64,000 bases of DNA from Apium graveolens (taxonomy: Eukaryota > Streptophyta > Magnoliopsida > Apiales > Apiaceae), in assembly GCF_009905375.1 (NCBI RefSeq), contig NC_133647.1:51208506-51272505 (forward strand). Reading direction: 5' to 3'. Of the stretch, positions 47,701 through 57,574 are shown in pieces. How positions within the stretch are numbered: position 1 is the first letter of the stretch; each line of letters begins with the position of its first letter. The position numbers were made by a program, and so were the translations under genes. The notes under the pieces are model-generated. The model worked only from the letters and a program-made list of their open reading frames with translations. It ran no database searches and was not told where the DNA came from.

Positions 47701-48666
47701 CAACTGGTTTCTTTTGAGAAAGACTAGAGGGGGCTTTCTTTGTTTTGGATTTAGAAGTTTTTGTTTGGTAGCTTGGGTAGGCATCTGTTGGGTCATTAAA
47801 ACATGCCATAGCTACACTTGAAGGAAAAGAAACATGTGAGGTTGGAAGAGTAGAGACAGTGGTGCTTACCTCACTTACTTGAGGGCCCTCTTTGATTGGA
47901 AAGTAGAAGAGGGGCACCTCTTTATGATGACTTGCTTTGTTGAGGTCTGCAATTATTCTCCTTTCTTGAACCCAACAATCCAGCTTGTTGGTTGGGTTCT
48001 CAATAGCAATATTCTCATTTAGATGGTTAGCAAGAATCATAAAGAATCTAGCATAATAGACATTTTTACATTTCTTATTAACTTCCCCTGATTTATAGCC
48101 TAGTTCAAACATAACCATGTCAATGAAATTATGATAATTATCAGTAATTAACATATAAAGCATGTTAGGCATGGCAGTATTGATAGAATCAAAATTACTT
48201 ACTTTACCAGAAAACACCTTAGTAACTACATCACACAAATAACTTCATTCTTTTCTAAGACCTAGCCTCCTAATCTCACTTAACTTAGAAGTAGGAAGTG
48301 TATAGCCAGTAGAATTAAGCATGGTAACTAAATTAGCATCTGTGTGTGGAACAGTAGTAGTGTTATCTGGAATTTTAAAGCATGCTTTGATAATGTCACT
48401 ATTAATGCAATGCTCCTTACCTTTGATGGTGAGAATGATGGTTTTTTCTGAAGACTGGTACACAGCAGTTGTCCACATCTCCTCCACAACTTCACAGTAG
48501 ATTGTGGGTGATTCCAGCACAGCATAATTGAGTTTGCAATTTTTCACAAAATCCATCATTTTATGAAAATCTTTATATGCCGGAATTTCCTTGTTCACAA
48601 GAGCTACAAAGTTGTTTTTTCATAGATGAATTCAGACTGAGACATGATTTTGATTACTGGTGCCAT
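44727..48666 (-). pseudogene. Sirevirus C accessory ORF, main part
   Basis: The accessory ORF lies downstream of pol on the same strand. The start is the ATG at 48666 in context AACAATGGC (MAPVIKIMSQSEF). A one-base shift in the A run at about 48615-48620 breaks it early. The N-terminal part (47372-48598) has EMWTTAVYQSSEKTI, VVTKVFSGKVSNFDSINTAM and NVYYARFFMILANHLNENIA. It resembles the plant-transposon-type protein found in other Sirevirus accessory ORFs, as I recall them. A long Ser/Thr/Pro/Lys-rich linker and coiled-coil segments (45213-46585, such as LNSLKLHQIQALQHNL) follow. With 31058-31724 it spans about 1,500 codons. Stops and shifts are many. Function is unknown and no membrane segment is clear. 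Confidence 0.72.
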
Positions 48667-49103
48667 TGTTAGAGTAAGAGAAATTTGCAGAGAGAGAGTA
48701 TTTACTTTGGAGAAGAAGAGAATTAGAGCAGATGATTTGAGAATGATAAAATAAAAGAGTGAAAATGAATTTTGCTTTTATACTATCTCAAAAATAAACT
48801 GTCAAAAGTAATAAAGTGAAATTAAGTAACCAATCAAAATATCCCAAAATAGCCGTTTAAAATAAAATAAACTGTCAAATTTCTATCAATTATCTATCAT
48901 GATATACTTACAGATTGTAAGTAAACCCGATGGATAATGTTTAGAAAATTAACGGTTTTGATTTGAACAATTCTACGGATGAGAATAAAAACAATTTATC
49001 CATCGGGTTTTAAAACATTCCCGAAAGGTAATTGATTTTTTATTAAGATATTTTATTCCGACGGATGATCAAACTTGATGGATAATGAGCATCCGTCGGG
49101 ATG
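48667..49103 (-). promoter_or_regulatory. Candidate internal promoter for C accessory ORF
   Basis: On the minus strand a TATA box (AGTATAAAAGC, core 48776-48782) lies about 110 bases before the ATG at 48666, followed by a CT-rich leader (CTCTTCTTCTCC, CTCTCTCTC). Upstream, 48922-49103 holds six copies or near copies of the CATCCGTCGGG motif in both orientations. The same motif forms two clusters upstream of the TATA box in the LTR. The pol stop is at 49195, so the cluster fills the gap between pol and the accessory ORF. Sequence features are direct. Promoter activity is inferred. Confidence 0.6.
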
Positions 49104-49194
49104 TAATTTTTGACTTAGCCAAAATTTCATACAAAACAGAAAAATCAATTAAGTTTCTGGTTGCATTACAACTTGCAAAAATATCACAAAGAAT

Positions 49195-50648
49195 TCAATA
49201 ATAATTAAGCATACCTAACTCACTTACCAACCTAGAAAAGATGGATTCATCAAGTGGCTTGGTAAAGATATCTGCAAGCTGTTTTTCACTTGGAACGAAA
49301 TGAAGTTCCATAGTACCATGCGTTACATGTTCCCTAATGAAGTGGTACTTGATGTCTATGTGCTTTGTTCTTGAATGTTGTACTGGATTTTTAGTAATGG
49401 CAATTGTACTAGTATTATCACAGAAAATAGGAATTATTTCCACTTGTAGACCATAGTCTAGCAATTGGTTTTTCATCCATAAGATCTGTGCACATCGACT
49501 GTCAGCAGCAATATATTTAGCTTCTGCTATAGAAGCAAAAACTGGATTTTGCTTTTTACAGAACCAGGATACTAGCTTGTTTTCTAGAAATTGACAGGTT
49601 CTTGTTGTACTTTTTCTATCAATTCTACAAATTGCATAATCTACATCTGAATAACTAGTTAGATCAAAACCAGAATCTCTAGGGTACCAAATGCCAAGTT
49701 TTGGTGTACCCTTGAGATATTTGAAAATTCTCTTAATAGCTATTAAGTGAGATTCTCTAGGATCAGCCTGAAATCTAGCACAAAGACAAGTAGCAAATAT
49801 TATATCTGGCCTACTAGCTGTTAAGTACAAAAGTGAGCCAACCATGCCTCTATAACTTGAAATATCCACAGACTTTTCCGTAGTATTTAATTCAAGTTTA
49901 GTAGCAGTGGCCATGGGAGTTTTTGTAGATGTGCAATCCATTAGTTCAAACTTCTTTAAAATATTATAAATGTATTTGGTTTGATAAATGAATATTCCAT
50001 CACTAACTTGCTTAACTTGTAAACCAAGAAAGTAAGTTAGTTCTCCCATCATGCTCATTTCATACTTACTTTGCATTAATTTGGCAAACTTTTTTCAAAG
50101 TTTTTATCTGTATAGCCAAATATAATATCATCTACATAAATTTGAACAAGTATGCTAGAGCCATTTATATTTCTAAAGAATAGAGTTTTATCAACAATAC
50201 CTCTAGTGAAATGATTTTCTAAGAGAAACTTTGATAAAGTGTCATACCAGGCTCTAGGTGCTTACTTAAATCCATAAAGTGCTTTCAGAATATAGTAGAC
50301 ATGTTCAGGAAAATTTGGATCCTCAAAACCAGGAGGCTGACTGATATAGACTTCCTCCTCCAAATCTCCATTCAGAGAGGCACTTTTGACATCCATTTGA
50401 TAGACTTTGAAATTTGCATGGGCTGCATAGGCTAGGAAAATTTTGATGGCTTCAAGTCTTGCAACAGGAGCAAAAGTTTTATCAAAATCTATTCCTTCTT
50501 GTTGACAATATCCCTTAGCAACCAATCTAGCTTTGTTCCTGATGACTATGCCATTTTCATCCATCTTGTTTCTAAATACCCACTTGGTGTCAATTGAATT
50601 CTTCCCTTTAGGCTTGGGTACCAGCTTCCATACATTATTCCTTTCAAA
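49195..50648 (-). pseudogene. Sirevirus C reverse transcriptase and RNase H
   Basis: RT begins with [20 protein letters not shown] and [20 protein letters not shown] (50262-50564). The catalytic YVDD is intact at 50127-50138. The 49195-50076 frame continues with GELTYFLGLQVKQ and ASRPDIIFATCLCARFQ. RNase H carries YSDVDYAICRIDRKST, SIAEAKYIAADS and IFCDNTSTIAITKNP, then HTKHIDIKYHFIREHV-type residues and LADIFTKPLDES at the end. Breaks at about 50077-50261 and 50565 make it inactive. Confidence 0.9.
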
Positions 50649-52517
50649 TTAGTTTAGCTCTTCCTGCATAGCTAAAATCCAATCAGGATCCAACAGAGCT
50701 TCTTCTACCTTCTTTGGTTCCTCCTTAGATAAGAAGCTGTTGTACAGACATTCTTCTTGAGTTTCTTTCCTTGTCTGAACCCTAGAAGATGCATCACCAA
50801 TAATAAGCTCATAAGGGTGATCTCTTGTCCATTTTCTCTGTTGTGGAAGAGTAGCTCTTGATGAAGAGGCCTCATTATTTTCTTGATGTGTGACAGAGTT
50901 TTGATTAAAAGAAACTCCCCCTGAGTTTATGGATCTTTGACTTAAAGATGGAGTTTTTTCTGTAAGTGATCTGTCTTGACTCCCAGCTTCTCTAATTGTA
51001 CCAATGGATGATGCACTTTGTATCTCGATGGATGAAGTTGATTGTCTACCGATGGATGAAGTATTCTGTAACTCGACATATGTTGAGTTGTGTGCTTCAT
51101 TAGTAGTAGATTTTACCACATTATCCTTAGTCACTATTTCTTCATCACTTTCATCATCACTGTCATCACTAACCATTTCAACATTATCAAATTTGAGGCT
51201 CTCATGGATATTTTCATCTTGCAGTCCTTCAATCTTTTTACCATCACACACAACATGTACAGATTCTATTACAACGTTGGTTCTTAGATTGTAGACTCTA
51301 AATGCTTTTCCAACAACATATCCAACAAAAATTCCTTCATCTGCTTTGGCATCAAACTTTCCATGTTGATCAGTTTGATTCTTTAAAATGTAGCATTTGC
51401 ATCCAAAGACATGTAAGAAAATTAGAGTTGGTTTCCTATTCTTGAACAATTGGTAGGGTGTCATGCACTTTGCTTTATTGATCAAAGAAATATTCTGAGT
51501 GTAGTATGGAGTATTCACATCTTCAGCCCAAAAGTATGTTGGTAACTTTAATTCTTCCAGCATTGTCCTTGCGGCTTCAATAAGAGATCTGTTCTTCCTT
51601 TCTACCACTCCATTTTGTTGTGGATTTCTAGCTGCAGAGAACTCATGCATGATCCCATTCTCTTCACAAAATTATCTCATCACAGAATTCTTGAATTCAG
51701 TTCCATTGTCACTCCTGATTCTTCTAACTTTGAAGTCGGGATGATTGTTAACTTGCCTTATGTGATTGATGATGATTTTACTAGCTTCATCTTTGGATTT
51801 CAGAAAATATGTCCAAGAGAACTTTGAGAAATCATCTATAATTACTAGGAAATATCTTTTCCTTAAGATAGACAATACATTGACTGGTTCAAATAAATCC
51901 ATGTGTAACAGTTGTAAAGGTTCTTCAATTGTTGATTCAAGCTTCCTTTTGAATGATGCTTTAATCTGCTTTCCTTTTTTGCAGGCATCACACAATCCAT
52001 CCTTTGAAAACTCCACTTTAGGAATACCTCTAACCAGTTCTTTCTTGACTAACTCATTCATGGTCTTGAAGTTTAGATGGGACGGCTTCTTGTGCCATAG
52101 CCAACTTTCATCTTGACTTGCTTTACTGAGGAAGCAAGTTACAGATTCTGCATTTGTTGAGTTGAAGTCAGCTAGATACACATTTCCTTTTCTTACTCCG
52201 GTAAGAACCAGTTTGTTGCTTTTCTTGTTTGTCACAACACAGGCTTCAAAATTGAAGGTGGCTGAGTTGCCCTTATCACAAAGCTGCCTGATACTCAACA
52301 GATTATGTTTGAGTCCATCCATTAGGGCAACCTCCTCAATGATGACATTATCCTTTGAAATCAAGCCATATCCCACAGTATAACCCTTGTTGTCATCTCC
52401 AAAAGTAATACTTGGGCCAACTATTTCCTTGAACTCAGTGAGTAGGGTAGAATCTCCAGTCATGTGCCTTGAGCAACCACTATCCGGATACCAAAGATTC
52501 TTTGTTTCCCTGCACAC
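50649..52517 (-). pseudogene. Sirevirus C protease and integrase
   Basis: The protease site NLWYPDSGCSRHMTGDST is near 52480. The integrase zinc region WLWHKKPSHLNF...CDACKKGKQ is at about 52000-52100, with the usual HRRLSH changed to HKKPSH. The core LLHMDLFEP, VIIDDFSKFSWTYF and RIRSDNGTEF follow. A break at 51650-51672 separates it from ARNPQQNGVVERKNRSLIEA, which carries the catalytic Glu. The C-terminal part includes VFGCKCYILKN and an acidic SDDSDDESDEE stretch. It is inactive through the break. Confidence 0.9.
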
Positions 52518-52608
52518 ATTAAAATCAAATCAAGTTGATTTTGGTACCCAGGTTCCTTGGGTCCTGCCTTGTTAGCCTTTTTTTTGGTTTCTTAGGTTTG
52601 ATCTCATT

Positions 52609-54890
52609 TTACTTGGGAATCTCATATTCATCCTTAGTCATTTGAGTTGGACCTTTGAATCTAGTCATTGAAACATAATTATCATGAACATTTTGGTTTA
52701 CATGAAAAGGTATGCTATTTACAAACATGTTATTCCAGTAAGGCATGCTATATGGCATTTGTGGCATACTAAATGCAGCATAATAAGGATTAGGTGCAAA
52801 TGGCATATTAGCAAATTGTGCATTCATATTCTGAGCAGACATAGCATTCATAGGCATTACAGACATGGGATTCATGTTAGGAAAAGAAGAAGGTATAGTC
52901 ATGGAAGTAGGCATAAAAATCTTGCAATTAACAGATAAGTGATTAACACTACCACACTTAACACAGATTTTTCTTGGAGCATATTTATCAGGTGTGTAGT
53001 TGTTATGTTTGTTGATCCCTACCATCCCATTTCTATTGTTTTACTTTTTAGCTTCTGTTTTAACCTCAATCTTTTCAAGTCAGTCATTCAATTGCTTGAT
53101 AGACATATGACCAACATTAGCTCTCTTTTCTTTTCTAGCTTGACTTGATTCTCCTGGAACAAAGTTCTTAGAAATTGATCCATACTTGTCATTAAGCTTG
53201 ATTAACTGAGATTTGCTAACTGACTTTGTTTGACTTGATGGATGATCATATTTCTCATCCGACGGATGTTCCTCATCATCCGTCGACTCAACATCAAAAA
53301 AGTTACCATCTTTTAGATTGGATTCCAGTTTCTCCTTGCTCTTTTTCCAGGCTGCATCACAAAAAGATTCCATACCTTGAACTTTAGTAATCTGAGCATG
53401 AACATCTTTAGATGTTTTCCATGCTTTAATTACTTCATGTTCTCGTTCAAGCTGCTTTCTTAAAATCTCCTCTTTCTTTAAGGACTCAGTTAGTTCATCT
53501 TTGGCAATCTTGCATTCAATCCTCAATTTTTCAAATTCAATAAATTGAGACTCTAGGAAATTATTCCTCTCACCTAAAAAAAATAATTTTCTTTAATTTT
53601 AACATTTTCTTTAAGTGTAACACGCAGGTTGTATAATTCAGTAGACATGTCAGTTATTGCATTATTACACTCATCTTTAGTTAAATGTGCTAGGTTAGTT
53701 GTGATTACCTGATTGCTTGATGAACTTGTCTCTATTTCATCTGACTTGGCCATTAGGGATAGATTGACATAGCAGGTTTCTTCATCTTCATCCAATCCAT
53801 CTGCTGCCCAGTCATTCTCATATGTGATGAAAGCCCTTTCCTTTTGTTTGAGCAGCTCAAAGTATTTTTGCTTATAATCAACAGGCTCAAACTTCTTTTT
53901 GCTAGAATCAGACTTTTTACACACATTAGCAAAATGACCAGCTAAGCCATATTTGAAACACTTGAATTTTAATTTATCCACCATGTTTCTATTTGGCTTA
54001 GCAGCTCTAAAGTTCTTCTTGAACTTGAGCTTGGCAAATCTTCTGGATAAAAATGCTAAACGCACATCTATATCATCCATGTCATCTTGACTCAACTGTT
54101 CTTCATTTTCAGCTGCAAGCCCTTTTCCCTTGCTTTCACAGACCTTTGATGTAGATTCAAAAGCTTCTACCTTCATCTCATTCTCCTTCTCTAACTCAGC
54201 AACCAGTGATATGTACCCTCCTTTCTTCCTTCCTTTCTCCACCCTTTCATCTTGCTCTATTTCAAGCTCATAAGTTTATAGGATACCATACAGTCTCTCC
54301 AAAGTGAACTCCTTGTAATCCTGAGAATTTCTCAATGAGACTATCATTGGCTTCCACTCTTTTAGAAGAGACCAAAGGAACTTGAGGTTAGAGTCTTTTG
54401 TTTGATAGACCCTTCCATGCAGTTTTAGAGCATTCAGTAGTTTCTGAAACCTACTGAAAATATCAGTGAGTGACTCACTATCTTTACAATGGAAGTGCTC
54501 ATATTGCTGAATCAGGAGCTGCATCTTGTTTTCCCTTACTTGCTCAGTACCATCACAAATAATCTGTATTGTGTCTGAAACCTCTTTGGTTGTTTTACAG
54601 TTAATGATGTTATCAAACATATCACCATCAACACCACTGAATAATATGTTCATGGCCTTCTTATCTTTCCTGACTTGCTCAATATTAGGATCTGACCATT
54701 CATGCCTAGGTTTTGGAATAGATGGTTCATTGCCAGTTGCAGCTCTCATAGGTACATGAGGACCTCTCTCTATGCAGTCCACATAGGCCTCATCTTGAGA
54801 AAGAAGATGTAGGTGCATCTTCACCTTCCAGTGGTGATAGTTGTCCTTGTCCAGAAATGGAATTTTAACTGCAGCATCCTTCTTGTTCAT
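52609..54890 (-). pseudogene. Sirevirus C gag, long
   Basis: The start is the ATG at 54890 (MNKKDAAVKIPFLDKDNYHH), only 60 bases from the LTR. The gag core reaches 54276 (FSRFQKLLNALKLHGRVYQ). After a stop, 53574-54242 holds the first zinc knuckle with one Cys lost (CFKYGLAGHFANVC). A coiled-coil segment (53080-53526) with HPSDEKYDHPSSQ follows. 52609-53025 has a second knuckle, CVKCGSVNHLSVNC, and a Met/Asn/Pro-rich stretch. Gags of this length with two knuckles are usual for Sireviruses. Stops at 54275, 53573, 53079 and 52608 inactivate it. Confidence 0.87.
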
Positions 54891-54936
54891 CTTGTTGTTT
54901 GTTTTGATCTTTATACTCTTTGTTCTTCAAGAGCTT

Positions 54937-54948
54937 GCTCTGATACCA
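54937..54948 (-). other. Primer-binding site of Sirevirus C
   Basis: The minus strand reads TGGTATCAGAGC, two bases from the 5' LTR end at 54951. The adjoining bases (AAGCTC) also fit the initiator-Met tRNA pattern common in copia elements. Confidence 0.9.
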
Positions 54949-54950
54949 AT

Positions 54951-55860
54951 TGTTATTCCCTAACAATACAACAAGAATTACATAAGGGGGTTGAATGTAA
55001 TTCTAGCTACTTTTTCAAATTTAAGAATGTTCTAACTTGATAAAATATAACAGTAATAAAAACACAAGCTTTTAAAACTTTGAATAGCTCATAGTTGCTT
55101 TACAAGTTGAACAAACAAAACTACAGAGAAATGCTTATAGAATACAACTTGATATGTTTCTCTAAAAATAAGCTTGCTAAGTTAATTTTTCCTTCTTGCT
55201 ACTCTTGGTTTATATATCACCAAGTTACATGATAATAAGACAAGACAATAAAACAAAATTTATCTAGTCTAAAATCATGTTGCTTCATTACTCTTTCCAT
55301 TATTTTTGACTGTCTTCACAATTGCGTGGAAATGATAATGCTTCTTTGTTCTCTAACACCTGCAATTAGGCTGCCACATTCCATTTGCAAACACCCAACG
55401 CATTTGACTGTGTTGTCACTGTCAACAGATATTTAAATTAGATCATATGTCGGGATATTGTTGATCATCCATCGGGAGCTTTTGTTGACCATCCGTCGGG
55501 AGCCTTTGTGAACCATCCGTCGGGAGCCTTTTCTGTCACTTGACTCCATTTCATTTATACATAATTACAAGACATCTTGTATTTACAATTAGTCACCCTA
55601 TTCTGTATATCAACTAGTAGTCAACATGACTGAAATACTCCTACGAAATCTACACATTGTTGTTTGCAGAAATGTGCTACAAACTTATTGTTACATAAGC
55701 TACACTCTCAATGGATGTTCAGTTACCATCCGTCGGGACTATAAAGATCATCCGTCAGGATAGTAATAAATCATCCGTCGAGAGCTACAATTTTCACTAA
55801 GTTAAATCTACTAAGGTGTTTTGTTAATCTTATCATCAAGTACACAACATATTCCTAACA
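54951..55860 (-). repeat. 5' LTR of Sirevirus C
   Basis: A 910-bp LTR with plus-strand ends TGTTATTCCC and ATTCCTAACA. It pairs with the split LTR at 17758-30850. It carries seven CATCCGTCGGG-like motifs in two clusters (55445-55525 and 55728-55785). On the element strand these lie upstream of a TATA box. Confidence 0.9.
55208..55218 (-). promoter_or_regulatory. TATA box of Sirevirus C 5' LTR
   Basis: The minus strand reads GATATATAAAC. It lies about 230 bases downstream of the nearest CATCCGTCGGG-type motif. It would start the genomic RNA near 55180, leaving a short R-U5 before the primer site. Confidence 0.55.
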
Positions 55861-57574
55861 CTTTTATCATTTGGATAATACAAATTATTTCTAGGATAAA
55901 TGCCATGATAATCAATTTTCTTATCTTGAAAACTAATAGGTTGTTGAAAGAATTAAGATCTAGGTTGCCTTTGGTTGTTATTAGCAACCTTTTGCTGGAA
56001 TGCATTTTTATCAACATTTTTGTATAACTTAGACCCTTTTTGAACCTATACATGCTTTCCTTTAAACTCACCATTCTTAAATTTACAATATGAAACGGCA
56101 TGTCCTTGTTTATTGCAAAAAGAACATATTTTAATAAAGGTGATTTAGGAGCATCTTTTTTTAGTTTGTTCATGGTGTTGAACAACTCTTTTTGGTTGAA
56201 CATTCTTATCATATCCTAAACCTTCATGGTTAAAGGAATTTTTAGAATGTACCATTTTATTTAATATCTCATTGCCTTTTGTAAATCTTTGAATAACAAT
56301 TTCAAGATTTTATTTTTCTTTGTTTAAGGCATCAACCTTGTTGTTAAGAATTATTTCTTGATCCTTAACTTGAGATATGAGCTTGAATTTTTCTTATTTT
56401 AACTGTTGAGTTTCTAATTCTAAATATTTTTCTTTAAGCTCATTTGTTTGTAATAGTCCATTCTCTTTTTCAAGATTGTTTATTTGAGATTTAGTTGTTG
56501 AACTTTCTTGAGTAAGTGACTCGTTTTGTTTTTTTAAGTTCAACAACTCAACATGAAGTTTAAAAATATTTTTATTTATTTGTAACTTCTCATTTTCCAT
56601 TTCTTCTTATTGGAAGATTAATGACACATTTTCCACTTCTAGTTTGAGAATATTTTCCTTGTGAGTATTATTCTCAATTTTTAGTAAGTGGGTTTGATTA
56701 AGTCCATCAACCAAGTAAACTCTTTACTTTGAGTATAATGTATATCCTCGAGTTTCATTTTCTCGGACCATAATAAATGATGTCTTTTGTCAAGATCTTT
56801 ATACTTGTTAATGTTTACCACAAGTTCAATTAAGTCATGTTTATTCATATCTACAAGATTCAAATTGAATTCATGTAATTGAATGAAGTTTGAAGAAGGG
56901 GTTACCTCTTGATTTGAAGTGGAGGTTTCCTTTGAAGTGGATGCATCCCCGATAGCCATTAAGCATAGATTCACAATTTCTTCACTAGCTTCCGGAGCTT
57001 CTTCATCTTCACTTAAATCCCACCCGTTTTCAGCCACGAGAGATCGTCCTTTTATGAGTTTAGGACATTCTCGTTTAAAGTGACCGGGTTGTTTACATTC
57101 GTAACATACCTCTTGTATGTCCTCCGAATTTTGTTCTTTTTGTTTAGGAGGAGTATAAGTAGGAGTGTTATTATTATAAACATTAGTATTTTGAATACCT
57201 TTGCCTTTATTATAGCTCATTGACGGAAAATTACTATTATAGTTGGGAGTGTAATTTTGAGAGTAATTTGGCCTTCCGTTAGAGTTAAAAACTCTTTGTT
57301 GATTATTTGATTTAAGGAAGCCTTTCCGTATCTTTGAGCTTTGCTTTGAAGCACACGACGAAGTTCTCTCGTAGTAAAACAATTTCGCTTTCATCGAGAT
57401 TTTGGATTTCTTCGTTTATTCATCGTCGTTTTCTTCTTCATCTATAAGTATAGATTTTGAAGCCATGTTTTTCTTTTTGTCTTCACTTTTGGAATGACTT
57501 TTTCTTGTAGATTATCTTCTTCGTATACATGAAGGTTTCCAAATAGATTATCAATTTTGTAATCATTGAGATTG
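55861..57574 (-). pseudogene. Copia D gag fragment
   Basis: The other half of the oldest element. Reading down from 57574: NDYKIDNLFGNLHVYEED (a gag-core end), then KAKLFYYERTSSCASK, a CCHC zinc knuckle CYECKQPGHFKRECP at about 57060-57100, a long coiled coil (56394-56600, KLHVELLNLKKQNESLTQES) and a second knuckle CSFCNKQGHAVSYC near 56090-56130 in a shifted frame. It then runs to YPRNNLYYPNDKS at the C insertion site. The protein N-terminus is cut off by element F. Several stops and shifts are present. Confidence 0.82.

Larger units (their letters stand above)
17758..55860 (-). mobile_element. Sirevirus-like copia C, host of B and G
   Basis: A complete minus-strand copia element spread over 38 kb by two insertions. 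In its own order: 5' LTR (54951-55860), primer site, gag, protease-integrase, RT-RNase H, internal promoter region, long accessory ORF, polypurine tract and 3' LTR (17758-30850, split by element B). Without B and G it is about 13.0 kb. Flanks CTTCT (17753-17757) and CTTTT (55861-55865) are a 5-bp duplication with one change. The element D reading frame rejoins across it (PNDKS then MIYQ). All ORFs are broken. Confidence 0.9.

Noticed and set aside
44727..48666. Integrated virus envelope gene
   Set aside because: Accessory ORFs of such elements are often called env-like, but I see no signal peptide, clear membrane anchor or cleavage site here.
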